64,000 bases of DNA from Sepioteuthis lessoniana (GCA_963585895.1 OY757939.1:25980086-26044085); one strand, 5' to 3'; numbered from the stretch's first letter, positions 19,140 through 29,501 are shown. Notes: generated by a model not told the origin, from the letters alone. Numbers and translations: made by a program.

Positions 19140-19735
19140 AATCATTTAACTGTGGGCAAACTTATAAGCTCAATTATCTTTTAAACTGTTACTCTCTTAC
19201 ATATCATACGTATCTATTTTAATGTGTGCAAACAAATGACTTATATTAAATTCTTATTGTTACATAGCAACTCTCGAAATTATCTGTGTACAAACAAATG
19301 AGTAAAAGTAAAAAGAATGGTTGTATCGGATAGAAATACTTGAAATCTATTAATTGTGAAGGAAAATGAACTCAGGTCTATTTAAAATGTTATTCGAAAA
19401 ATGATTACAAACTATGTGTATTCTAGACTGGGTTTATCATTGAACAATTTGCAATGTTTGATATGACATTAAAACAAACCATCTTACGAAGAACTATTTT
19501 TGACACTTGAAATGCGTACTTATGTTAAACTGAATAGTTTGAAATAGAACTGTTTTTTCATATTTACTTAGAACAAATGGGAACTGTACTTATGCTAAAC
19601 TGTACTGTCTGAAATAGAACTTTTTATATGTATAAAATTGATTTGGCATTAAATAACCTAACATTGTTGATATGCCATAAAACCAAACCAAACCTAACCA
19701 AACCAAACCAAACCAAACCAACCTTCTTGCAAAAG
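19140..19735 (+). mobile_element. repeat D-type 3' UTR ending in the LINE tail
   Basis: Same orientation as ORF1. Contains ACTTGAAATCTATTAATTGT-type units and TGAAATAGAACTGTT, then GATTTGGCATTAAATAACCT and GTTGATATGCCATAAAACCA, ending in an (AAACC)n run (19682-19720). The join to ORF1 suggests an internally deleted LINE. Confidence 0.7.
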
Positions 19736-19925
19736 AGGGTTGTACAAAAAATATGATTAATTGAAACCGGTTAATAATGTGCAAACCAAAGAAAACCTGC
19801 TCATCCAAAAAAATTATCTAAGTATTCGTTTACAAATCTTAGATTGAACGTATATACATATGAACAGAATTTAGCGTTAAATAACCTACAAATGTTGATA
19901 TGCCATAAAATCCAAACACGTAACC
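19736..19925 (+). repeat. additional LINE-tail unit
   Basis: A second tail module at about 19850-19925 (ACAGAATTTAGCGTTAAATA, then GATATGCCATAAAATCC) directly downstream of the first. One of several loci with multiplied tails. Confidence 0.65.
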
Positions 19926-19929
19926 AACC

Positions 19930-20410
19930 ATCAAAATCCCAAAGAAGTTTGTGTCTCTTTTTCTAGGACGGATTCTGGTTTGTGCATATACCTCTCGTTA
20001 GTATGGTCACATTCAAATTTTTTGCAGAACTCCCAGTGGATTACCTTTCCCACCCAGTCCAGTTTAGTCGTATACTCTCTTTGAGCTGACTTACTGCATT
20101 CGCTTATTATTTGATTGCTGTTTTCATCTCTGTCACCACATAACCTACATCTGCCATTTTATTGCGTCTTGTATATTTTTGCTTCGACATAGCGAGTCCT
20201 TATGGCGTCGTTCTATGTTGCTATCAGAGGATATTCAGTTTTTCTCTTCAATTTACCTATTTTAGCCATGTCCAAGTTTTTTCGTGTGAGATTCCGCTCG
20301 TCTGTCCCTTAAAATGTGTATGCGGTTGTTTTTCTTCCCATTTTTGTTTTCTTGTCATTTTTGTTCTGTTGATGTTTGCGTTGTCCGTATTGTTTCAGGT
20401 CGCCATAAAC
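19930..20410 (-). mobile_element. R4/Dong-like LINE, zinc motif to endonuclease region
   Basis: The reverse strand encodes the Cx2C..H..C region (CATCTGCCATTTTATTGCGT is the codons before the first Cys) and the HDW..KVIHWEFCKKF-like segment around 20010-20060. Sequence up to about 20400 is probably more of the same ORF but too decayed to read. Confidence 0.7.
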
Positions 20411-21012
20411 AGTCTTGTGAGTTTTTCACGCCAGCGTTAGTGGATAGTCTTTTACTGGAGTCTGAATGACAGCCAATGTTTTCAAGTCCTCAAGATTTTT
20501 TTCAGTATTCTGGCCCATTTTAACAATGTTGTAGCTTGGATGGTATCTGCTCATCCTCTAATTTCCAATTCGGCTAACCTCTTTACCAAACCTTTGAGGA
20601 TCGTTACGAGTGCACGAGTTACAATTGGTATCACTGTCACCTTCATGTTCTATAGCTTTCTTCTGTTCTCTAGCAAGGTTCAAGTATTTGTCTCTCTTTT
20701 CGTTTTCTTTGAATTTTATTCTTAGGTTCACCGGGACAGCAAAGACCACTAGTCGACATGTTCTCTTTTTCATTTTTCTTACAAGGTCTGGTCGTCTGGG
20801 CGAGATTTAATGATCTTTTTATATTTCAAAATCACATGGAATTTTATGGGTCGCATTATCCTGGATAGATTCTGGTTTGTGCATATACCATCTGGCAGTA
20901 TCGTCAAATTCAAATTTCGGGCACAATTCCTAGTGGATCACCTTTTCCACCTTGTTGTGTTTAGTTTTGAACTCTAGTTTGTTGCATTCGCATCTTATGT
21001 AATTTGTGAAGT
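20411..21012 (-). mobile_element. R4/Dong-like LINE, 3' end
   Basis: A separate copy in the same orientation starting at TTTTTCACGCCAGCGTTAG. The minus strand reads RTCRLVVFAVPVNLRIKFKE and NEKRDKYLNLAREQKK (20773-20640), the endonuclease core with the DFAVP..K..KY pattern (D replaced by V). It extends to about 21010. Confidence 0.8.
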
Positions 21013-21015
21013 TGC

Positions 21016-21110
21016 TACTTCATCATCATCATCATGTCGTGCTGGTAGCACGGATATCCCTGACCCTCTTTTCCCGATCGTTCATCGCTTCAGGCAGGTC
21101 TTCCGGACAA
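21016..21110 (-). mobile_element. RTE-type LINE, extreme 3' end
   Basis: CATCATCATCATCATGTCGT (tail), then CTGGTAGCACGGATATCCCT and CAGGCAGGTCTTCCGG. On the minus strand this gives the ..EDLPEA..DRE.R..G.. end seen also at 52.6 and 60.9 kb. Severely 5' truncated. Confidence 0.75.
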
Positions 21111-21300
21111 CAAAATCAAAGTAAGAAAAAAAGGTATGAAAAGAAAGAAAAAGAGTGAGAGAAAGAATTATAAAAGAAAAAAAAATAAAAGAAAGCATGT
21201 TAAATCAAGAAAGAAAAAGAAAAAAAAAGAATTAATTAAAGAAAAAAAAAAAGAAAGATATAGCAAGTCAGACAGAATGATATAAAAAGAAAGAAATTGG
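21111..21300. repeat. purine-rich A/AAAG low-complexity tract
   Basis: Long runs of AAAGAAAG and A-rich sequence. Confidence 0.9.
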
Positions 21301-21464
21301 TCAGCGTTTGTTTTGCTTCCTTATCAATGTTCATTGGCGCTATAAGATCACTAAAATCGTAATCCTCAATTCAAAGCTCTGTTGCTAAAGATTCACAGGA
21401 GATAATAAGGCCTCACATAAAATGTGTAGAGTAGAGTAATATCGTCTTCAACGATCGTCAATAG
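21301..21464. other. unassigned
   Basis: Nothing recognised. Confidence 0.4.
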
Positions 21465-21702
21465 GATGTCCTCGTGGTGTAATGGTTAAAGTGATGGACT
21501 GCAGAATCCTAGTAAACAAGTGCGAACCCCAGTCGTGCTATAACGTTCACTTTCGGCCAAATTCCATTGGGGAAAGGTATGAATCCTCTTATCCTCCCAG
21601 CTATGGGTTAAATAGTTCCACTGCTGTTCTTCTAGGGAAATGGCTTTGACATTGAATAACCCACAAAGGTCCATGTGCCATTAAAAACAAAGAAACCAAT
21701 CC
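21465..21702 (+). mobile_element. SINE-B, full length
   Basis: Box A is TCGTGGTGTAATGGTTAAAG (21471-21490). The box-B region GTGCGAACCCCAGTCG follows, then the body (TTCACTTTCGGCCAAATTCC, AGCTATGGGTTAAATAG). The LINE-type tail is TGACATTGAATAACCC, then CATGTGCCATTAAAAACAAA. About 238 bp. The tail equals the 3' UTR of the Jockey-like LINE, which would explain its mobilisation. Confidence 0.9.
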
Positions 21703-22585
21703 AACTTCAATGATTTTTCTGAACAGATTTAACAAAATATGTGTCTCTTCCGTTAGTGACCTTGTACCAGACTAAACTAAGCTTCATAAATACCTCGGCT
21801 GATTGCTTACAAATACCTGGTATTTCAAGCAGCATTTTGCTTTCTACCAAACTAAGCCCAACGTCCCACATTTATGGCCTTGTGTCGTACAAAGCTGACT
21901 CAGTGCTTGGTTGACGAATGTGTGCTGTTAACAGCTGGTATCTCTGCGTCATTTGACGCCCTGATTAGTAAATAAAGCGTTTTTTCATTAATAAGTACTC
22001 CTCATGAATATCCTTGTGCCTGTCTAACGTTTAATAAATAAGCAATAAAGATAGATAAATATCTTATTATAATTCATTAAATGTCGATCTATCTGTCCAC
22101 ACTGCTAAGGCTCAGTTATTTTAGCCCCATTTCTTCCGAATAGAAATTGTTTTTCATGCCTGGGATAGTCTTAAGCGATAACACTAGATCCATCACAGGC
22201 ATTTTTCCTATCCAATTCGCTGTAAAAGGACGTCCATCTCACGCGCTTACTCACTATCTTGGTAATCATTACAAAAAGTAGATGGCGCTCTATTCCAATA
22301 AATGCATTTAAACCCTTTTTGCGACGATCTTGTGATGATTGTTTAAAGGGAAATCCTTTCATCTCACCGGTTGTACAGCCTAAGAAGATTTAGAAATATT
22401 ATTAGTTTTTGATAATACCACAACTCTGAGTCGGGAATATAAAAACGTTATATATTCTTTTGAAACATTTATTAAATTTTAGAGGTCATAAGTTGCCCAC
22501 GCTCACAGTAAACCAAAGAATTACCTGAAGCAAATAAACGATTAAAACAAATTAAACATTTTTCTAATATGAATGATTATATTAA
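21703..22585. other. unassigned, low-repeat stretch
   Basis: No copy of any repeat family in the window and no recognised protein. A 63-codon minus ORF (22362-22171) is unremarkable. Confidence 0.4.
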
Positions 22586-22589
22586 TTTT

Positions 22590-23010
22590 TTAATAAAGTT
22601 GATCGTACGTCTTTTATTTTGATAATGACCATCTATCAATTTGTATCTTGTACGGGTAAATACAGCTAGTTTAACTTTTTTAAATACCAGTAATTATCTT
22701 TAATAAAAGTGACTATTCGTCCTTTATTTTTCGTAATAGCCATCTTACAATTTGTGTCTTGTACGAGTAAATACAGCCAGTTTAAATCTTTTGAATACAA
22801 GTAATTATCTTTGAAAAAAGTGACTATATGTCCTTTATTTTCCATAATAGTCATCTTACAATTCGTATCTTGTATGGGTAAATACAGCTACTTTAAATCT
22901 TTTAAAAACGAATAATCATCTTAAGCTTTAATAAAAGTGACTTGACGCACTTTATTTCTGATAATGGCTATCTTACTACCTGTATAAAATATGGGTAAAT
23001 ACTGAGAGTT
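22590..23010. repeat. 110-bp minisatellite, four units
   Basis: TAATAAAAGTGACTATTCGT or a variant starts at 22591, 22701, 22811 and 22928 (spacings 110, 110, 117). Each unit continues CCTTTATTTTCCATAATAG, CATCTTACAATTTGTATCTT and GTAAATACAGCTAGTTTAA. No ORF is maintained. Confidence 0.9.
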
Positions 23011-23345
23011 GATTTGTTAAGTTCATCGTGAAAGAGATACAAATGAGACCAGGTGAAAATAATTTTAGTTACTCGCTATCTTTCGCTTGGCGTTTCTGCA
23101 TCTGTGGCGATCGATCGGTTGCTGTTGGCAACCAAGCACCTAATTAGTGTTTCTCATCCCTTAAGCGTCGTTTTAACAAGCTGGTTTGTGGAGGGCTTTG
23201 ATGCATTCTCGATCTCAAGTAAAAGAAAAAAAAAATAGATTTTTTTTTGTCGAGTGGGAGCTTTGACATCAAGTCAAAAAGTCGATTTAGATTCACTGTT
23301 TTAGATCAGCACATTATAATCGTTATTGTCTGCGAGGGTCAGGAT
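23011..23345. other. unassigned
   Basis: Nothing recognised. Confidence 0.4.
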
Positions 23346-23349
23346 TCAT

Positions 23350-24450
23350 TTGGGTCAACACTTTTGGGATCAAGAAGTAACTTACACGCTTAAGAAATTT
23401 TTGCAGAGCGTTTGACCCATGAAAACTCAAAGAGTAACTGACAATCCCATTGAAACATATGAAGAGTATTTGGTTAGTTCTGCATTTCCTGCGCCTGATC
23501 AAAATCCAAAGAATAAAGTTCTACTCTCCATTGAGTACTTTTAGATCATTCAGGGATTTCTACGTTTCACGACTAAATAAAAATCCTAGAAGTAACTTCA
23601 ATTCTCAAGGAGCATTTTCATAGTATAGCGTTATCCATGCTTTTCATACGCCCTGTAAGATTCCAAGGAGTGAATAATATTGCCCACGGCGTATTTGCAG
23701 ACTATTGCGTTATGTTTGCGTTTCATGCACCTGGTAAGAATCTAAGGAGTGACTTATACTCACCAGAGAGCACTTGCTGGACATTCAGTTATCGCTGCTA
23801 TACAAGGACCTTGTAAGAATGCAAGGAGTAACTTACATTTGTAGAACATTCAGAGATACCTGCTTTACAAGTATCTAATGAGAATACGAGGAGTAAGTTA
23901 CACTCCCATGTGAGTATCTGTAGAGCATTCAGTAATTCCAGCTTTTCATGCACGTGTAAAAATCGAAGGAGTTACGACCCCCTGGGATTAATTGCAGATT
24001 ATGGCGTTATCCTTACATTTTATGCACCTGATAAGGATCTAGCGAGTAACTTATACTCCCCAGAGAGCACTTCCAGAGCATTCGGTTATCTCTGCTTTTA
24101 ATTCACGTGTAAGAATGCAAGGATTTACTAACATTCTCTAGGGAGTTTATATAGAGCATTCAGACGTCCTGCTTTTCATACCCCCAGTAATAAGTCAAAG
24201 ATTAACGGACACGCCCTATGGAGTATTTGTAGGAGTTTTCTGTGAATCCTGCTTTTGATGCACCCGGTTGGAATGCAAGAAGTAAATGTCCACTCTCGAG
24301 TGAGTATTTGATGTGAATTCGGAAGTGCCTGCTTTTCATTTATTCAGATAGAATAAGGAAGTTATATCTTTTAGGAACTATTTGCGGAGTATTTAGCTAT
24401 ATCTTCGTTTCCTCTTCCGAGTAAGAATCCAAAAATAACCTACATTAGCA
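23350..24450. repeat. ~77-bp degenerate satellite, about 14 units
   Basis: The phrase AAGGAGTAACTTACACTCCC and variants recurs near 23375, 23430, 23510, 23588, 23665, 23745, 23823, 23889, 23965, 24040, 24118, 24196, 24278, 24357 and 24431. In between come GTATTTGTAGAGCATTCAGT and CCTGCTTTTCATGCACCTG. Units are diverged, so the array is old. Confidence 0.85.
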
Positions 24451-24581
24451 AATATTCTGTTCCTATACGTTAACTGGCTCATATAGATATATTAAAATAG
24501 ATTGTGAATTTTTTGTATCAACCAGACGGACAGATTCATTACTCTCCCTTGTCTGTCAGTCTGTCAGTCTCTCCTTCTCTC

Positions 24582-24587
<6 letters not shown>

Positions 24588-24617
<30 letters not shown>
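24588..24617. repeat. (TA)n microsatellite
   Basis: Fifteen TA units. Confidence 0.95.
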
Positions 24618-24619
<2 letters not shown>

Positions 24620-24620
<1 letters not shown>

Positions 24621-25010
24621 TATGATGTTCGGAAAGTAATGTCGTTTTATCAGAGTTGACACAAAAAACAAATCAAAGTTATTTATGTATCATGAAAAAT
24701 GAAATCGCCTTCATTCTTGACGAAAGTAGCCGAACAAAGCCAAGAAAATATAATATCTTTAGAGCAGGAATTTCCTTCACTATCTCCATTCTCTCCAGAT
24801 TTAACACCAACAGATTTTCGTTTGTTTCATGAGTCCCAGAACGTTCAGAAAGGCAAATGAAGTTGAAATCTGTATTTTGAAAAAGTATTTCGGAGAAAAA
24901 CCCAGGAATAGAAAATGTGTTTTCTTGTTGGGTGGCATTTGATTAGAATGAAAGTGATAATATTTTTGGTAATATTGAAATAAATGTAATTTATATATGT
25001 TTTTATGTCG
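24620..25010 (+). mobile_element. mariner, transposase C-terminal fragment
   Basis: Starts with TTCGGAAAGTAATGTCGTTT, like a mariner terminal repeat. It then encodes SLEQEFPSLSPFSPDLTPTD and FRLFHESQNVQKGK. The SPDLxPxD..LF string holds the third catalytic Asp of mariner DDD transposases. The N-terminal two thirds are deleted, and a stop follows QKGK. Confidence 0.7.
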
Positions 25011-25039
25011 TCCATGCTAAAACATTATCACATCTCGAT

Positions 25040-25225
25040 TGATGAAATGATTTTAACGGCACGTTAACCCACCTGAAGTAATTTTATGCCAAGAGTTAAG
25101 GGAATCGCATTCATTGTATGTTCATATTTATATTTTCTGCACATTTGCCTCCAAAGAATTCTTTTCTTTCTTGCTCTCGATCTCATCGAATAAAAATGAT
25201 TTATAAATAGATCGATTTGACCCAT
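25040..25225. repeat. low-copy repeat shared with 53.5 kb
   Basis: TATGCCAAGAGTTAAGGGAATCGC, read in two parts, and the TTGCCTCCAAAGAATTCTTT stretch match the region at 53,515-53,650 with many changes. Minus-strand reading in both places includes an LW(R/K)Q(M/I) motif. Family unknown. Confidence 0.45.
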
Positions 25226-25228
25226 AGA

Positions 25229-25420
25229 TGAGACTCTAACTGGCACTATCGTTCCAGGTCAGAGTGGACCAGGAAGTAATTGTAAGGCAAGGGTACTCTA
25301 CACTCCATAGATTTCCAGAACTAGAGTTTCACCATCAGATGTGGTTTATTATCTTACCCAAGATACCGCTTTTTGGAAGGGTCTTACACCTGTACGGAGG
25401 ATACAATCAGCGTATTCTGA
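25229..25420 (-). mobile_element. repeat D, 5' half fragment
   Basis: GTTCCAGGTCAGAGTGGACC, GGGTACTCTACACTCC and the CCAGAACTAGAGTTTCACCA block, running to TCTTACACC. Confidence 0.65.
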
Positions 25421-25425
25421 ACACC

Positions 25426-25428
<3 letters not shown>

Positions 25429-25478
<50 letters not shown>
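25429..25478. repeat. (TA)n microsatellite
   Basis: About 25 TA units abutting the mariner end. Confidence 0.95.
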
Positions 25479-25479
<1 letters not shown>

Positions 25480-26358
25480 AGGATCATTAAATATGTTTCC
25501 AGACTTTTTTCGTATGGGCACTTTTATTGATAGCACACATATGTAACTCTCGTCCCCTTCGAAGTAATCTCCTCCAGCTGCAATGCACTTGTACCGTTCA
25601 ATCAACTTCTGCAAGGCTCCATGGAAGTCCTCTTGTGTGAGCGTGTCAATGACCTTCGTCACAGCGTCTTTCATCTCCTCAATTGTCTCATAACATGTCT
25701 GAGCTCAGGGAATAACCAAAAGTCACAGGGAGTAAGGTCTGAACTATAGGGACGGTGAGGAACTATCTTGATGTCCATCTTGGTCAAATAGTCTGTGACA
25801 AGAATGGAGTTGTGGACTGGTGCATTGTACTGGAGGAAATGACACTGACCTGATTTGAAGAGTGCTGGCCTCTTCCCTGGGAATCTCTTCCTGAACTCCC
25901 TTAAAACCTCAACATAGTAACCCTAACCCTAACCCTTAGGCCAATCAACTCTGGTGCACTGACTTCCTTACTCCTCCCACACCTCTCATCATCCCTCACA
26001 GACTCCATGCCTTCCTTGAATCTCTTATGACACTCAAAAACTGATGCTCGATTCATGCAAGATGCTTCAAAAGCAGTCTGAAGCATTCCATACGTTTCTG
26101 TGGCATTTTTTCCAAGTTTAAAACAGAATTTTATTGCATATCGTTCTTCTAAAGTGTCAGATTGTATTTTTGAAATGCACCAGCTGTGACAATCAGGCTT
26201 TAGTAGGGTGTAGCTACTGTAGCTGTTCATTTGAACCTGAAACCATAAAAATTGGTCAGTCATCTCATAAGATATATAGCAATAACATACTGAATTGTCG
26301 AGAGTCTGCAACAATTTTAAATGCCCATACAAAAAAGTCTGGAAACTTATCGTATGCA
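25479..26358 (-). mobile_element. mariner element, internally deleted, transposase broken
   Basis: Inverted ends are GTTTCCAGACTTTTTTCGTA (25495) and CATACAAAAAAGTCTGGAAA (26326-26345). On the minus strand the N-terminal helix-turn-helix part reads LEERYAIKFCFKLGKNATET, VFECHKRFKEGMESVRDDER and CGRSKEVSAPELIG. The C-terminal part reads YYVEVLREFRKRFPGKRPAL, APVHNSILVTDYLTKMDIKI, YSSDLTPCDFWLFPELR and IDTLTQEDFHGALQKLIERY. The middle, with the first catalytic Asp, is gone. The second Asp of the HxDNAPVH motif reads Tyr (QYNAPVH). The third (PCD) remains. A (TTAGGG)3 block lies exactly at the internal junction. About 880 bp against about 1.3 kb for a full element. Confidence 0.9.
25918..25938 (-). 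repeat. interstitial telomere-like (TTAGGG)n block
   Basis: The plus strand reads TAACCCTAACCCTAACCCTT, about 3.3 units of the common animal telomere repeat. It is placed between transposase codons ELIG and YYVEVL of the mariner. Confidence 0.85.
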
Positions 26359-26490
26359 CATCGTATATTGAACAGAATTTTTAAAAAAGTGGCATCGAAA
26401 GAAAATTCGATTCTATGATAGCAGTGGAGGTATAAACCTAAAAATATCAGAATTATGGACGCAGTAAGACTGTCACTTTAAGTTCTTACG
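26359..26490. other. unassigned
   Basis: Short spacer after the mariner. Confidence 0.4.
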
Positions 26491-26509
26491 TTTTCCATTA
26501 TCTTCAGAC

Positions 26510-26575
<66 letters not shown>

Positions 26576-26718
26576 GGCCGTCTGATGGTTGTGGTAAACC
26601 CATGAAGTTTAAGTAACAGACTTACTGAATCCATCATTATATATACGGTTGTCTAAAGATTGTGGAAGTCACACGAAGCTTAAACAACAGACTTATTGTG
26701 TCCTTCATTACATATATG

Positions 26719-26802
<84 letters not shown>

Positions 26803-26895
26803 ATGATGGGCACATAATATATATATAATGATGGGCACAATACGCCTGTTACTTAATCTCGTGTTTTACACAACCTTCAGACGACTGTACTTTTT
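26490..26895. repeat. TA-rich cluster with inverted GTCGTCTGAAGATTGTG modules
   Basis: Modules near 26574-26640 and 26646-26705 (CGGTTGTCTAAAGATTGTGG, then AACAACAGACTTATTGTG) are in plus orientation. The complement (CACAACCTTCAGACGACTGT, GGCACAATACGCCTGTTACTT in part) lies at 26825-26890. Long (TA)n blocks at 26513-26573 and 26721-26802 separate them. It could fold into large hairpins. Confidence 0.7.
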
Positions 26896-26924
26896 TTATA
26901 AACCAAAAACAACACCTGAAAAAA

Positions 26925-27080
26925 CATTAAAAGTTCTCTGAAGAAAGGCAGAAGTTTGGAAACGTACGTAAGAAATAAATAAATGAATAAATAAATCTAA
27001 AAAGATATAAATAGAGCTGTTTATTTTGAAATATTTACTTTTTCTCTCTCTTTAGACCAACAAAAAGTGGGGGGAAATTA
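26925..27080 (+). repeat. family-E terminus (Penelope-like?)
   Basis: TCTCTGAAGAAAGGCAGAAG, TTTGGAAACGTACGTAAG, then TTTTGAAATATTTACTTTTTC and CTTTAGACCAACAAAAAG. Related ends occur at 36.27-36.44, 36.82-36.88 (reverse) and 37.15-37.31 kb, most of them next to (TA)n. Confidence 0.5.
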
Positions 27081-27229
27081 CATATGTACATATATATAAT
27101 TAGGGATAAGTGAAAATAAGCTGGTTTAGTCGTGATTCGGAATCGATCCGCTGATTACATTTCTATACTCAATGACTGTGATACAAACTTTCATTTCTTG
27201 AAATTTATATAAACGTTTGTTTATTTAAG

Positions 27230-27710
27230 CAGTAGAGCCAAAGGAAAAAAAAAATTTTTTCGCTAAAGCCGTAATTGTTTTCTTAGATATTATTATTAGC
27301 CCCTTGAGACATTATAACTTTATGCAAGCAAATAATTATTTTTAATGATTACACAAAGCTATAATTGTTTACTAAGGATTATTACTATAATATCACCATC
27401 CAGCTCGTTAACCACTTCCTCACAATGAATTATTTGTTACTTGAGACCATATAAGTGAGTGCAAACAAATGCTTATTATTACATGGAAATAACTACTTGA
27501 AACAATATAATTATTAGTATTGTACAGGAATACTTGAAACCATACAACTGCGTGCAAATTATTTCATATCATATACTTATATGCGAAAAAAAAACTCTTA
27601 GGAAACAGTTACACAGAAAAATACAAATGCGAATGTAAAGTGAACGCAATTCTCTAACCTACAGGCATAATATGACTCAAGACGAGTTGACGTGCCGTTT
27701 AAATTTACCA
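27230..27710 (+). mobile_element. repeat D, variant subfamily
   Basis: Internal units (ACTTGAAACAATATAATTAT, ACCATACAACTGCGTGCAAA) followed by CTCTAACCTACAGGCATAA and GAGTTGACGTGCCGTTTAA. This is the same variant tail as the copy at 7.7-8.36 kb. Confidence 0.65.
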
Positions 27711-28390
27711 GTCTGAAATTATAGCTGAACCGTGAAGACACCAAAACGATGTAATTAAGAGAAAGAACCGTGTCGAAATGATTCAATGTATAATAGTAAT
27801 AATACCGTCTCTCATGAATTCAAGCAGAAAGAAGGCTGATGTCTACGGCAGTCGAAACTTTGATACAGATAACAAATACGAGAGAACTTTTCTAATGGAA
27901 TTAATTTGTAACATTAAAAAAAAACTCTTCTAATAAATTTAGAAAGAAATAAATACATGCATCAATTCTTATGCTGTGATGAAGACAAAAATGCATGCAT
28001 GCTGGTCGGGATGAATCACTGTATAAAAGTAAGAAAACATAGGCTCAAAAATAAGGTTGAAATAAGGCCGAAGAATACATCGGCTGGAATGGGATCAAAA
28101 TAACAAAGACAAAGGAACTGGTCTGAATGAATTAATGTATAATAATAATATGACCTTATTTCAGAAATTAACTTGAAAGAAGGCTGAAGTGTACAACGGC
28201 TGAAATAGTGTGAAAATAATAAAAACGAATCAATGGTCTGAATGAAATAATGTATAGTTGTGACAAAACGTCGGCTCGGAAATTAACTTGAAAGACGACC
28301 GAAGGGTACAACGGCTGAAATGGAAACCAAAATAACAATAACGCAGGAACCGGTCTGAAGGAATCAATGTATAATAGTAATAAAACATCA

Positions 28391-28640
28391 GGGTTGTAGT
28401 CACCGTGGCTTAGTAGCTAAAAAGCTGGACGGCGATATCGTAGATAACGAGTTCGATCACTAGTCGTGCTATTACATTCCAATTTGACAAATACCCTTGG
28501 AAAACGTATAAACGCCTTTATACATCAACATATGAGTTAAATAGTACAACTACGGCTCCTTTTATAAGGATGGCTTTGGTATTAAATCAGGCACGAAGGT
28601 TGATATGCCATTAAACAAAGAAATCAAACCAAGCCATTGG
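28391..28640 (+). mobile_element. SINE-B inserted in the 118-bp array
   Basis: Head CACCGTGGCTTAGTAGCTAA, box-B region ACGAGTTCGATCACTAG, tail GGCTTTGGTATTAAATCAGG and GTTGATATGCCATTAAACAA. Confidence 0.85.
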
Positions 28641-28703
28641 CTAAGATATTAGCTTGAAAGAAAGCCAAAGAGTACAACGGCTGAAATGGAAATCAGTACA
28701 AAC

Positions 28704-28867
28704 CGGCCCAATGGCCTAATTGGTAGAGCGTTTGCCAATGGCCTGGAAGACCAAGGTTGAATCCTACCAAAGACTCAAAAAATGGTACTTGATGCTTCCA
28801 AGCTTAACACTCCACATTATAAGGTACGGATCAAGAGTAAAGTGGAGCAATCCAGGGAAAGGAGTAG
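28704..28867 (+). mobile_element. SINE-A, 5' part, split by a solo LTR
   Basis: A clean tRNA-like head, GGCCCAATGGCCTAATTGGT then AGAGCGTTTGCC. The body continues to AAAGGAGTAG, where the LTR starts, and resumes at 29502. Confidence 0.9.
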
Positions 28868-29501
28868 TGTTATATTTTGACCTTCGACCCGGCCCAAAAA
28901 TACTATTCCAAGGTAATACACCGGAAGGAAGTGACACATTCCAACGGCCAGTAATCGAAAGAGATCGCGTGGGCGGATTAAGGCTTATGATATGGGAAAA
29001 GGTGAAGGTCCCATTGTGCCATTAGAGTCATGCAGCGGAAGAGAGTAACCTCTGAACTGCATGACAATTATTTCCGCTTGATGACGATTAAACATTCGAT
29101 TTCAAAGATCCAGTAGGCGATCGTGTGGGCGTTGAGTTATTATTTAACTCAGTTGAGTTTGGGTCCCAGAGCAGTTGCCAGCAGACTTCCAGACGGTAGA
29201 GACCAGATGTGGTAGGGAAGGCCACACCCGACCGAGGGGGCCCTCGGAAAGCCCCGATGGAGTAGACCCCAACATCAGGAGAACAATAAAGACACAACGT
29301 GACGGTCATAACAGTTGGGTCAAAATATGAAGTTTATGTTCGGTCTCCAGCATCCTCTCACATGCTAACCTTTCGAACCCTTGCAATAAAGTGAGAGGTG
29401 AATATTTTTCTAAAGAAGTCTTCTTGTGTCTTCCTTCCTTCATGCGTCTTAATTATGGTGTCGTTGTGATGCTGAATGAACGTGTAAATAACTATATAAC
29501 A
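28868..29501 (+). mobile_element. solo LTR, family LTR-2 (fossil), nested in SINE-A
   Basis: 634 bp bounded by TGTTAT and ATAACA (perfect 6-bp inverted ends) and flanked by GTAG on both sides (28864-28867 and 29502-29505), a 4-bp target duplication typical of Ty3/Gypsy-like integration. Two AATAAAG-type polyadenylation signals lie near 29286 and 29386. It is less AT-rich than its surroundings. It interrupts the SINE in its body and has no internal region, so it is a solo LTR. The intact duplication suggests a fairly recent event. Its opening resembles LTR-1 but the body differs. Confidence 0.85.

Noticed and set aside
22590-24450. CRISPR-like array
   Set aside because: Repeats are long, degenerate and contiguous with no unique spacers of constant length. 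The context is eukaryotic.
25918-25938. a chromosome end or telomere seed
   Set aside because: Only about three units, embedded in a transposon with ordinary sequence on both sides.
26637-26840. Tyr/Ile-repeat ORF (and similar ones at 37.3, 49.0 and 53.3 kb)
   Set aside because: Products of (TA)n tracts, not proteins.
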